This document shows positions 36,109 to 44,142 of a stretch of 64,000 bases of DNA, in pieces; within the stretch, counting starts at the first letter, position 1; each line of letters starts with the position of its first letter. Source of the stretch: Prosthecomicrobium sp. N25. GTDB lineage: Bacteria > Pseudomonadota > Alphaproteobacteria > Rhizobiales > Ancalomicrobiaceae. The notes below the pieces were generated by a model. The model did no database searches, was not told the DNA's origin, and worked only from the letters and a program-made list of their open reading frames with translations. The DNA lies in contig NZ_JBBCAT010000001.1 in NCBI RefSeq assembly GCF_037203705.1, forward strand, positions 3,175,059 to 3,239,058, in the 5' to 3' direction. The position numbers were made by a program, and so were the translations under genes.

Positions 36109-36584
36109 CGGCGCTGATCCGCCCGGCCCGGCCCGAGGAGTGCGAGGCCGTCGCCGGCATGGTCCGCACCCTCGCCCGCGACACGGGGGCGGAGACGGTC
36201 CCGGCCGTGACCGGCGAGACCTTGCGCGCCGAGGCCTTCGGGGCGAGCCCGCTGCTCCGCCTCTGGGTCGCCGAGGCCGACGGCCGTCTGGTCGGCATGC
36301 TGGTCGGCGTGGTGGCCTTCTCGACCTGGCGCGGCGGTCGCGGCCTCTACGTCTGCGATCTCTACGCCGAACCCGCCCGCCGCGGCTCGGGCCTCGGCCG
36401 CCGGCTCCTGGCCGCCGCCGCCCGCGCGGCCCGGGACGAGGGCCTGTCCTACATGAAGCTCGAGATCATCGGCACCAACCAGGGCGTCGCCCGCTTCTAC
36501 GCCCGCCTCGGCTTCGAGCCGGTCGAGGGCGACGTGACCTGGGTGCTGGAGCGCGACGGCCTCGATCGTCTGGCGGCCGGCTGA
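36105..36584 (+). CDS. GNAT-family N-acetyltransferase
   Basis: 159 residues. Acetyl-CoA-binding motif A YAEPARRGSGLGRRLLAAA and motif B NQGVARFYARLGFEP. ATGA overlap with the deacetylase-like gene implies translational coupling, an interesting pairing of an acetyltransferase with a deacetylase. Substrate unknown; polyamine or aminoglycoside-like amines are possible. Confidence 0.9.
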   Translation: MTALIRPARPEECEAVAGMVRTLARDTGAETVPAVTGETLRAEAFGASPLLRLWVAEADGRLVGMLVGVVAFSTWRGGRGLYVCDLYAEPARRGSGLGRRLLAAAARAARDEGLSYMKLEIIGTNQGVARFYARLGFEPVEGDVTWVLERDGLDRLAAG

Positions 36585-36668
36585 GGCATTCACGCAGAAG
36601 CCGTGGGTGGACCCCACCGCCCCCGCGAACGCTTCCGGCGCCGTCCCGGGAAAGCCTTCCCCGCGGTT

Positions 36669-36785
36669 GTCACCCCGGCCATCGCGCCGGGGCCTAATGG
36701 CCGCCCCGCGGCCCGGCCGTAAAGCTGCCAAAAAGCCGCGACACCCGGCACGGCCAATGGATCCCGGCGCGATAGCCGGGATGAC
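36669..36785. repeat. Long palindromic intergenic element
   Basis: Two 34-base arms (36669-36702 and 36752-36785) are inverted near-copies of each other (core CCCGGCTATCGCGCCGGG type) around a 49-base centre. Together with flanking sequence it fills the 293-bp gap between the two GNAT genes. It has the look of a REP/BIME-like element; such GTCATCCCGG...CCGGGATGAC repeats recur in alphaproteobacterial genomes. Confidence 0.75.
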
Positions 36786-36877
36786 ATCGGGGTGAGGGGC
36801 TTGGAGAAAAGCCACCGCTCTGCCGGCGGACGGCGAGCCCACAGCCCCCACAAACGCTTCCCGCTCCGAAGCCGGCG

Positions 36878-37339
36878 TCAGAGGTCCTTCCGGTACACGA
36901 TGAAGCCGGAGCGCTGGGCCAGCGTGTCGTAGAGCCGCTGCGCGGTCAGGTTCGTCTCGTGCGTCTGCCAATAGACGCGCGGCGCGCCGGCCTCCCGGGC
37001 CCGGGCGTAGACCGCCTGGATGAGCGCCGTCGCCACGCCCCGCCCCCGAGCCTCCGGCGCGGTGAACAGGTCCTGCATGTAGCAGGTCGGGCCGATCATG
37101 ACGGTGTTGCGGTGGTAGAGGTAGTGGGTCAGACCGATGAGCCGGTCGCCCGCGGCGGCGACGAGGCAATGGACCGGTTCGGATGCGTCGAAGAAGCGGC
37201 CCCAGGTCGTGCGCGTGACCGCCTCGGAGACCGCGGTCGGCCCCTTGCGCTCGTAAAAGGCGTTGTACCCCTCCCAGAGGGCGAGCCAGGGCTCGTACTC
37301 GTCGGAGCGCGGCAGACGGATCTCGAAGGGCGTCGACAT
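36878..37339 (-). CDS. GNAT-family N-acetyltransferase
   Basis: 153 residues. Motif A FTAPEARGRGVATALIQAV, motif B NLTAQRLYDTLAQRSGF. Ends with a VYRKDL tail typical of the YjaB-like/ribosomal-like bacterial GNATs. It lies 57 bp downstream of gmaS on the same strand and may be cotranscribed with the methylamine genes; no role there is known. Confidence 0.88.
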   Translation of the reverse strand: MSTPFEIRLPRSDEYEPWLALWEGYNAFYERKGPTAVSEAVTRTTWGRFFDASEPVHCLVAAAGDRLIGLTHYLYHRNTVMIGPTCYMQDLFTAPEARGRGVATALIQAVYARAREAGAPRVYWQTHETNLTAQRLYDTLAQRSGFIVYRKDL

Positions 37340-37396
37340 GGGGTCACCTTGCCAGAAACCGGGAGCTGCGTGAACGCCCCGAGCGCCGGCCCGGGA

Positions 37397-38704
37397 TCAC
37401 ACGTCGAAGGTCGTCTCCTTCTCCCAGGCCGTGAAATGGCCCGCATAGGCCTCCCACTCGCCCCGCTTGATGGCGAGATAGGCCCTGGAGAACCCGGCCC
37501 CCAGCATGGCGCGCAGCGTCTCGTCCGCCTCGAAGGCGCGCAGCGCGTCGAGGAGGTTGAGCGGCAGGCGCACGGCGTTCTCCACGAGGTGGCCGTCCGT
37601 GTACATGTTCACGTCCGAGCGCGGCCCCGGGTCCGCCTTCGCGGCGAGGCCGTCGAGGCCGGTGGCGATGATGGCGGCCTGCAGCAGGTACGGGTTGGCG
37701 GCGCCGTCGCCGAGCCGGAGCTCGAAGCGCCCCGGCCCCGGCACGCGCACCATGTGGGTGCGGTTGTTGCCGGTCCAGGTCACCGTGTTGGGCGACCAGG
37801 TCGCGCCGGAGAGCGTGCGCGGCGCGTTGATGCGCTTGTAGGAATTGACGGTGGGGTTCGTCAGCGCGGCGAGGGCCGCCGCGTGGCGCATGATCCCGCC
37901 CAGGAACCAGCGGCCCTCCTCGGACAGGCCGAGTTCCGCCTCCGGGTCGGCGAAGCGGTTGCGCGTGGCGCCGAGGTCCCAGACAGAGATGTGGGCGTGG
38001 CAGCCGTTGCCGGTCAGGCCGGGGAAGGGCTTGGGCATGAAGGTGGCCCGGAAGCCGTGCTTCTCGGCGACCGACTTGACCATGAACTTGAAGAAGGAAT
38101 GCCGGTCCGCCGTGACGAGCGCATCGTCGAAGGCCCAGTTCATCTCGAACTGGCCGTTCGCGTCCTCGTGGTCGTTCTGGTAGGGCTGCCAGCCGAGCGC
38201 CAGCATGGCGTCGCAGATCTCGGCGATGACGTCGTAGCGGCGCATCAGCGCCTGCTGGTCGTAGCAGGACTTGGCCGCCGTATCGAGCCCGTCGGAGATC
38301 GCCTGGCCGTCCGCCGTGGTCAGGAAGAACTCCGCCTCCACGCCCGTGCGCACGCGCAGGCCCTGCTCGGCCGCCTTGGCGACCATCCGCTTCAGCGTGT
38401 TGCGCGGCGCCTGCTCGACGAGTTCGCCGTCCATGACGCAGTCGGCGGCGACCCAGGCGACCTCCTTCTTCCAAGGCAATTGGACGGCGGAGGCCGGGTC
38501 CGGCACCGCGAGCATGTCCGGGTCGGCCGGGGTCATGTCGAGCCAGGTCGCGAAGCCGGCGAACCCGGCGCCCTCCTTGGCCATCTCGGCGATCGCCTGG
38601 CTCGGAACCAGCTTGGCGCGCTGCCCGCCCGCCAGGTCCGTGTAGGAAATCAGGAAATACTTGATTCCGTTATCCCTGGCGAATTGATCGAGGTCGCGGG
38701 CCAT
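37397..38704 (-). CDS. gmaS: Gamma-glutamylmethylamide synthetase (glutamine synthetase III-like)
   Basis: 435 residues, glutamine-synthetase family. ATP/metal-site segments GVEAEFFL, NDHEDANGQFEMNW, NGCHAHISVWD and the RFELRLGDGAANPYL motif are present. In the N-methylglutamate pathway GmaS ligates methylamine to glutamate at the expense of ATP. The assignment over ordinary GlnA rests on its being the fourth gene of mgsA-mgsB-mgsC-gmaS and divergent from mgdABCD. Cytoplasmic. Confidence 0.92.
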   Translation of the reverse strand: MARDLDQFARDNGIKYFLISYTDLAGGQRAKLVPSQAIAEMAKEGAGFAGFATWLDMTPADPDMLAVPDPASAVQLPWKKEVAWVAADCVMDGELVEQAPRNTLKRMVAKAAEQGLRVRTGVEAEFFLTTADGQAISDGLDTAAKSCYDQQALMRRYDVIAEICDAMLALGWQPYQNDHEDANGQFEMNWAFDDALVTADRHSFFKFMVKSVAEKHGFRATFMPKPFPGLTGNGCHAHISVWDLGATRNRFADPEAELGLSEEGRWFLGGIMRHAAALAALTNPTVNSYKRINAPRTLSGATWSPNTVTWTGNNRTHMVRVPGPGRFELRLGDGAANPYLLQAAIIATGLDGLAAKADPGPRSDVNMYTDGHLVENAVRLPLNLLDALRAFEADETLRAMLGAGFSRAYLAIKRGEWEAYAGHFTAWEKETTFDV

Positions 38705-38732
38705 GGGTCGGGGTCCCTGAAGGAGCGGGTGG

Positions 38733-40067
38733 TCAGAACTTGCCTTGTCCGGGAATCCAGTCGGTGCCGGCGAGCGGGACGCCGGCCATCGCGGCGGCTT
38801 CGATCGTCAGGGCGCAGAGGTCCTCGGGCTCGAGATTGTGCAGATGGCTCTTGCCGCAGGCGCGCGCGATGGTCTGCGCCTCCAGCGTCATGACCTTGAG
38901 GTAGTTGGCGAGCCGGCGGCCGGCGATCTCCGGGTCGACCCGCTTCATCAGCTCCGGATCCTGCGTCGTGATGCCGGCCGGGTCCTTGCCCTCGTGCCAG
39001 TCGTCGTAGGCCCCCGCGGTGGTGCCGAGCTTGCGGTACTCGTCCTCCCAGTGCGGGTCGTTGTCGCCGATGGCAACCAGCGCCGCCGTGCCGATCGAGA
39101 CCGCGTCCGCCCCGAGCGCCAGGGCCTTGGCGACGTCCGCCCCGTTGCGGATGCCGCCGGAGACGATCAGTTGCACCTTGCGGTGCATGCCGAGGTCCTG
39201 CAGCGCCTTCACGGCGGGGCGGATGCAGGCGAGGGTCGGCATGCCGACATGCTCGATGAACACCTCCTGGGTCGCCGCGGTGCCGCCCTGCATGCCGTCC
39301 AGCACGACCACGTCGGCGCCGGACTTCACCGCGAGCGCCGTGTCGTAGTAGGGCCGCGCCCCGCCGACCTTCACGTAGATCGGTTTCTCCCAGTCGGTGA
39401 GTTCGCGCAGTTCCAGGATCTTGATCTCGAGGTCGTCCGGGCCGGTCCAGTCCGGGTGGCGGCAGGCGGAGCGCTGGTCGATGCCCTTCGGCAGCGTGCG
39501 CATCTCGGCGACCCGGTCGGTGATCTTCTGCCCGAGCAGCATGCCGCCGCCGCCCGGCTTCGCCCCCTGCCCGACCACCACCTCGATGGCGTCGGCGCGG
39601 CGCAAGTCGCGGAGGTTCATGCCGTAGCGCGACGGCAGGTACTGGTAGACGAGGATCTCCGAATGACCCCGCTCCTCCTCGGTCATGCCGCCGTCGCCGG
39701 TCGTCGTTGAGGTGCCGGCGAGCGTCGCGCCGCGCCCGAGCGCCTCCTTGGCGGGTCCGGAGAGCGAGCCGAAGCTCATGCCCGCGATGGTGATCGGGAT
39801 CTTCAGCGTGATGGGCTTCCTGGCATGCCGCGCCCCGAGCGTGACGGAGGTCTCGCAGCGCTCCCGGTATCCTTCCAGCGGGTAGCGCGAGATTGAGGCG
39901 CCGAGGAACAGCAGGTCGTCGAAATGCGGCAGCTTCCGCTTCGACCCGCCGCCGCGGATGTCGTAGATCCCGGTCGCGGCCGCACGGCGGATCTCGGCCA
40001 GCGTGTACTCGTCGAACGTCGCCGACCTGCGGGGCGGCATGGGCGGGTTGGAATAGGTCATGCGCAC
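38733..40067 (-). CDS. mgsC: N-methylglutamate synthase subunit C (GltB-like FMN domain)
   Basis: 444 residues homologous to the FMN-binding synthase domain of glutamate synthase: GMSFGSLSGPAKEALGRGA, GQGAKPGGGGML, VVVLDGMQGGTAATQEV and the SGGIRNGADVAKALALGADAVSIGTAALVAIG phosphate-binding region. With MgsA and MgsB it transfers the methylamine unit to form N-methylglutamate. It starts 6 bp after mgsB. Confidence 0.92.
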   Translation of the reverse strand: MRMTYSNPPMPPRRSATFDEYTLAEIRRAAATGIYDIRGGGSKRKLPHFDDLLFLGASISRYPLEGYRERCETSVTLGARHARKPITLKIPITIAGMSFGSLSGPAKEALGRGATLAGTSTTTGDGGMTEEERGHSEILVYQYLPSRYGMNLRDLRRADAIEVVVGQGAKPGGGGMLLGQKITDRVAEMRTLPKGIDQRSACRHPDWTGPDDLEIKILELRELTDWEKPIYVKVGGARPYYDTALAVKSGADVVVLDGMQGGTAATQEVFIEHVGMPTLACIRPAVKALQDLGMHRKVQLIVSGGIRNGADVAKALALGADAVSIGTAALVAIGDNDPHWEDEYRKLGTTAGAYDDWHEGKDPAGITTQDPELMKRVDPEIAGRRLANYLKVMTLEAQTIARACGKSHLHNLEPEDLCALTIEAAAMAGVPLAGTDWIPGQGKF

Positions 40068-40073
40068 CGGCCC

Positions 40074-40760
40074 TCAATAGGCATCGACGTTGTCGATGTG
40101 GAAGTTGTAGAGCTTGCGCGCCGAGCCGTAGCGCCTGAACTCCTCCGGCCGGACGTGGGTCGCCCCGGCTCGTTCGAGGAGGCCGGCGAGAAGCGCCAGG
40201 TGCTCGGGCCGCATCTCCTTCTCGATGCAGTCCGCCCCCAGGCTCTTCACCGACCCGCGCACGAAGAGGCGCGCCTCGTAGATGGAATCACCCAGCGCCT
40301 CGCCCGCATCCCCGAGCACCACGAGGTTGCCCGACTGCGCCATGAAGGCCGACATGTGGCCGATGTCGCCGTGGACGACGATATCGATGCCCTTCATCGA
40401 GATCCCGCAGCGCGAAGAAGCGTTGCCCTCGATGACGAGGAGCCCGCCGCGCCCAGTGGCGCCCGCATACTGGCTGGCATCGCCCTTCACCACGATGGTG
40501 CCGGACATCATGTTCTCGCCCACCCCCGGTCCGGCCGAGCCCTTCACCGTGATGACGCCGTCCTGGTTCATGCCGCCGCAGTAGTAGCCGACGTTGCCGT
40601 TGACCGTGACGGTGAGCGGCCGGTCGATGCCGACCGCCACCGCATGGAGACCCTGCGGGTTCAGGACCTCGAAATGGGTGTCGTTGGACCCCTCGGGCAA
40701 GGCGTGAAGGGCGCCGTTCAGCGCCCGCAGGGGCTCGCGGGCGAGGTCGATGACCGGCAT
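40074..40760 (-). CDS. mgsB: N-methylglutamate synthase subunit B (GXGXG domain)
   Basis: 228 residues forming the right-handed beta-helix of the glutamate-synthase alpha-subunit C-terminus (GXGXG repeats: VNGNVGYYCGGMNQDGVITVKG, GENMMSGTIVVKGDASQYAG). A channel-lining subunit between amidotransferase and synthase parts. 33 bp after mgsA, 6 bp before mgsC. Confidence 0.92.
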   Translation of the reverse strand: MPVIDLAREPLRALNGALHALPEGSNDTHFEVLNPQGLHAVAVGIDRPLTVTVNGNVGYYCGGMNQDGVITVKGSAGPGVGENMMSGTIVVKGDASQYAGATGRGGLLVIEGNASSRCGISMKGIDIVVHGDIGHMSAFMAQSGNLVVLGDAGEALGDSIYEARLFVRGSVKSLGADCIEKEMRPEHLALLAGLLERAGATHVRPEEFRRYGSARKLYNFHIDNVDAY

Positions 40761-40793
40761 CTCAGATCGCCTCCGGAACGGGGGTCGTCACCG

Positions 40794-41687
40794 TCAGTGC
40801 TCCCAGAAGTAGACCCGGGCGGGCTCGGGCTCCCAGACGCGCGCCTCCGCGATGCCGGGGAGCCGAGCCATGGCGCGGTATTCGGAGCCGAAGGCCACAT
40901 AACGGCCGGTCTCGGCCATCACCGCGGGCTTGCAGGCGATCGGGTCGCGGACGACGCCGAAGCCGTGGCGCGTGCCGACCACGAAGGTGAAGAAGCCGTC
41001 GAGGTCCTGGAGCGTCCCTTCGAGCGCCTCGCCGAGGTTGCAGCCCTCCGCGAGCCGGGCCGAGATGTAGGCGGCGGCCACCTCGGTGTCGTTCTCGGTC
41101 TCGAAGGTGAGGCCTTTCCTGATCAGCTCGCGTCGCATGTTGTTGTGGTTCGACAAGGACCCGTTGTGAACGAGGCACTGGTCGGGCCCGGTCGAGAAGG
41201 GGTGCGCGCCCATGGTGGTCACGGCGGATTCCGTCGCCATGCGGGTGTGCCCGATCCCGTGCGTGCCGGCCGCGCCCGCGAGGCCGAAGCGGTCGACCAC
41301 CGTTCGCGGCAGACCGACCTCCTTGTAGATCTCGATCGCCTGGCCCTCGCTCATGAAGCGCAGGCCGGGCCGGGCCGCCGCGGCCGCTGCCTTCAGGGCC
41401 GCCCCGTCGACACCGCCGGCGACGACCGCGTGGTTCGCCTTGACCGTGACGGTCACCGGCGTGCGGAGCGAGACGGACAGGGCGTCGTCCAGTCCCGGGA
41501 AATCGACCTCGGGACGGGCGGACTGCACGGTCACCTTGGCACCGCCGCCCTCGCCGGCGCCGTAGATGGCGATGCCGGCGCTGTCCGGGCCACGGTCGGT
41601 CAGGGACACCAGCATGTCCGACAGGAGCGCGCCGAGCTGCGGCTCCATGCCCTTGTCCTTCAGAAACAGTCCGACGATGCCGCACAT
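40794..41687 (-). CDS. mgsA: N-methylglutamate synthase subunit A (class II amidotransferase)
   Basis: 297 residues from the ATG at 41687, fixed by the N-terminal nucleophile Cys 2 (MCGIVGLF) needed after Met removal. Class II glutamine amidotransferase fold with HNGSLSNHNNMRREL and ENDTEVAAAYI. In the pathway it releases the methylamine moiety of gamma-glutamylmethylamide. First gene of the leftward operon, 123 bp from the divergent regulator gene. An in-frame upstream extension to 41750 is not part of the protein. Confidence 0.92.
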   Translation of the reverse strand: MCGIVGLFLKDKGMEPQLGALLSDMLVSLTDRGPDSAGIAIYGAGEGGGAKVTVQSARPEVDFPGLDDALSVSLRTPVTVTVKANHAVVAGGVDGAALKAAAAAARPGLRFMSEGQAIEIYKEVGLPRTVVDRFGLAGAAGTHGIGHTRMATESAVTTMGAHPFSTGPDQCLVHNGSLSNHNNMRRELIRKGLTFETENDTEVAAAYISARLAEGCNLGEALEGTLQDLDGFFTFVVGTRHGFGVVRDPIACKPAVMAETGRYVAFGSEYRAMARLPGIAEARVWEPEPARVYFWEH

Positions 41688-41810
41688 GCCTGCCGTCCCG
41701 CCTGGCGCGCCCGGCGAACCGGCCACCCGGCCGGACGCGAGGCGCCGCATCCCGGTTCAGCTCTAGCACCCGGCCGACCAGCACTCAACTGCAATGAATG
41801 AATTATTCCT

Positions 41811-42587
41811 ATGAAGAAAACAGAGAGGCGAGCCCCGACGGCCTGTGCTAGAAGCTCGCGCATGGTCAGGACTCCCGAGTCTCCGTCCACACCCCCGCCC
41901 GCGACCGGCGCCGGCCCGCAGCCGCCCGCCGCCGCGCGCCCGCTCGGCCCCGCCCTCAGCCAGGACCCGCACCGCGTCCGCGAGGCGCGCGAAATGGTGC
42001 TGGAGGTCGCGATCGGGCGCGAGGTGCGCGAGCTCAGGAAGAAGCTCGGCATCACGGTCGCCGAACTGGCCGCCGCCACGGAGCTCTCCGTCGGCATGCT
42101 CTCCAAGATCGAGAACGGCAACACCTCGCCGTCGCTGACCACCCTGCAGGCCCTCGCCCGTGCGCTCGGCGTGCCGGTCACCGCCTTCTTCCGACGCTTC
42201 GAGGAGGAGCGCGGCGCGGTCTTCGTGAAGGCCGGCGAGGGCGTCGACGTCGAGCGCCGGGGCACCCGCGCCGGCCACGCCTACACGCTCCTCGGCCACA
42301 TCGGGGCCAACTCGGGCGGCGTGACGGTCGAGCCCTACCTGATCACCCTCAACGAGGCCTCGGACGTCTTCCCCACCTTCCAGCACGAGGGCCTCGAGTT
42401 CCTCTACATGCTGGAGGGCGAGGTCACCTACCGGCACGGCGCGAAGCTCTACCCGATGCAACCGGGCGACAGCCTCTTCTTCGACGCCGACGCGCCGCAC
42501 GGCCCCGAGACGCTGACCAGCCTGCCGGCCCGCTATCTCTCCATCATCTCCTACCGCCAGGGCGGCGCGACGGAGCGCGATCCATGA
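41811..42587 (+). CDS. XRE-family regulator with cupin domain
   Basis: Up to 258 residues; ATG at 41811 or, equally possible, ATG at 41862 (241 residues); neither has a strong ribosome site. Helix-turn-helix about residues 70-125 (VRELRKKLGITVAELAAATE, LSKIENGNTSPSLTTLQALA), then a cupin_2 sensor domain with EGLEFLYMLEGEVTYRHG and PGDSLFFDADAPHGPE. Its stop overlaps the mgdA start by 4 bp, and it divides the two methylamine operons, so it is very likely their regulator. A ligand such as N-methylglutamate or the methylamide is plausible. Confidence 0.88.
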   Translation: MKKTERRAPTACARSSRMVRTPESPSTPPPATGAGPQPPAAARPLGPALSQDPHRVREAREMVLEVAIGREVRELRKKLGITVAELAAATELSVGMLSKIENGNTSPSLTTLQALARALGVPVTAFFRRFEEERGAVFVKAGEGVDVERRGTRAGHAYTLLGHIGANSGGVTVEPYLITLNEASDVFPTFQHEGLEFLYMLEGEVTYRHGAKLYPMQPGDSLFFDADAPHGPETLTSLPARYLSIISYRQGGATERDP

Positions 42588-43834
42588 CCTACTCCGTCCT
42601 TTCCCTCGTCGCCAACGCCTTCTCGGGCCACCGCCGCTGGACCCCGGCCTGGCGCAAGGCGGCGCCGAAGCCGTCCTACCAGGTCCTGGTGGTCGGCGGC
42701 GGCGGCCACGGCCTCGCCACCGCCTACCATCTCGCCGCCACCTACGGGATCCGCGACGTCGCGGTCCTGGAGAAGGGCTGGATCGGCTCGGGCAACGCCG
42801 GCCGCAACACGACCATCATCCGCTCCAACTACCTGCTGCCCGGCAACATCCCCTTCTACGAACTCTCCATGCAGCTCTGGGAGCGGCAGGAGCGCGACCT
42901 GAACTTCAACACGATGGTCAGCCAGCGCGGCGTGCTGAACCTCTACCATTCGGACGGCCAGCGCGACGCCTATGCGCGCCGCGGCAACGCCATGCGGCTC
43001 CACGGCGTGGACGCCGAACTGCTCGACCGCGAAGGCGTCCGCGCGCTGGCGCCCTTCCTCGACTTCGACAACGCCCGCTTTCCCGTCATGGGCGGCCTCC
43101 TCCAGCGGCGCGGCGGCACGGCCCGGCACGACGCCGTCGTCTGGGGCTACGCCCGCGCCGCCGACCGCCTGGGCATCGACATCGTCGAGGGCTGCGAGGT
43201 GCTTGGCTTCCTGCGCGAGGGCGACCGGATCGTCGGGGTGGAGACCAGCCGCGGCGAGATCCGGGCCGGCAAGGTCGGGCTGGCGGTCGCCGGCAACACC
43301 TCGCGGGTCGCCGCCCGCGCGGGCCTGAAGCTGCCGATCGAGAGCCACGTCCTGCAGGCCTTCGTGTCGGAGGGGCTGAAGCCGCTGATCCCCGGGGTCA
43401 TCACCTTCGGGGCCGGCCACTTCTACATCAGCCAGTCCGACAAGGGCGGCCTGGTCTTCGGCGGCGACATCGACGGCTACGCCTCCTACGCCCAGCGCGG
43501 CAACCTGCCGGTCATCCGCGACGTCTGTGAGGGCGGCATGGCCCTGATGCCGATGATCGGCCGCGCCCGCATCCTGCGCCACTGGGGCGGCATCATGGAC
43601 ATGTCGATGGACGGCTCGCCGATCATCGACCGGACCCCCGTGCCCGGCCTCTACCTGAACGCCGGCTGGTGCTACGGCGGCTTCAAGGCGACCCCCGCCT
43701 CGGGCATGACTTTCGCTCATCTCCTCGCCCGCGACGAACCGCACCCCGCCGCCGCCCTCCTCCGCCTCGACCGCTTCCGAAACGGCCTCGTGGTCGACGA
43801 GAAGGGCGCCGGCGCCCAGCCGAACCTGCACTGA
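42584..43834 (+). CDS. mgdA: N-methylglutamate dehydrogenase subunit A (SoxB-like)
   Basis: 416 residues, sarcosine-oxidase beta-subunit family. FAD-binding GGGGHGLATAYHLA at 38-51, RNTTIIRSNYL, and the C-terminal LYLNAGWCYGGFKATPASG. The flavin subunit of the heterotetrameric dehydrogenase that oxidises N-methylglutamate to glutamate and a one-carbon unit. First of mgdABCD, translationally coupled to the regulator. Confidence 0.92.
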   Translation: MTYSVLSLVANAFSGHRRWTPAWRKAAPKPSYQVLVVGGGGHGLATAYHLAATYGIRDVAVLEKGWIGSGNAGRNTTIIRSNYLLPGNIPFYELSMQLWERQERDLNFNTMVSQRGVLNLYHSDGQRDAYARRGNAMRLHGVDAELLDREGVRALAPFLDFDNARFPVMGGLLQRRGGTARHDAVVWGYARAADRLGIDIVEGCEVLGFLREGDRIVGVETSRGEIRAGKVGLAVAGNTSRVAARAGLKLPIESHVLQAFVSEGLKPLIPGVITFGAGHFYISQSDKGGLVFGGDIDGYASYAQRGNLPVIRDVCEGGMALMPMIGRARILRHWGGIMDMSMDGSPIIDRTPVPGLYLNAGWCYGGFKATPASGMTFAHLLARDEPHPAAALLRLDRFRNGLVVDEKGAGAQPNLH

Positions 43835-43878
43835 CCCCCCATGGCCCGCGCTCTCCCCGCCCTCGCCGGATCCCGCCG

Positions 43879-44142
43879 ATGCTGATCCCCTGCCCCTATT
43901 GCGGGCCGCGCGACGCGGCCGAGTTCGTCTACCGCGGCGACGCCGCGCCGAAGCGTCCGCCCGAGGGCGCCGGCGAGGAGGCGGCCTTCGACTACGTCTA
44001 CCTGCGCGACAATCCCGCCGGGCCGGTCGAGGAACTGTGGTGGCACCGGGCGGGCTGCCAGTCCTGGCTGGTGGTCGGCCGCGACACCCGCACCCACGTC
44101 GTCTCCGGCGCCCGCCTCGCCGCCGAGGAGGTGCGTCCGTGA
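43879..44142 (+). CDS. mgdB: N-methylglutamate dehydrogenase subunit B (SoxD-like, zinc)
   Basis: 87 residues. Small sarcosine-oxidase delta-type subunit with the zinc ligands CPYC (Cys 5, Cys 8), His 56 and Cys 60 (WWHRAGC). The ATG at 43879 gives the family length; a longer in-frame extension lies inside mgdA. Its TGA overlaps the GTG of mgdC. Confidence 0.92.
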   Translation: MLIPCPYCGPRDAAEFVYRGDAAPKRPPEGAGEEAAFDYVYLRDNPAGPVEELWWHRAGCQSWLVVGRDTRTHVVSGARLAAEEVRP

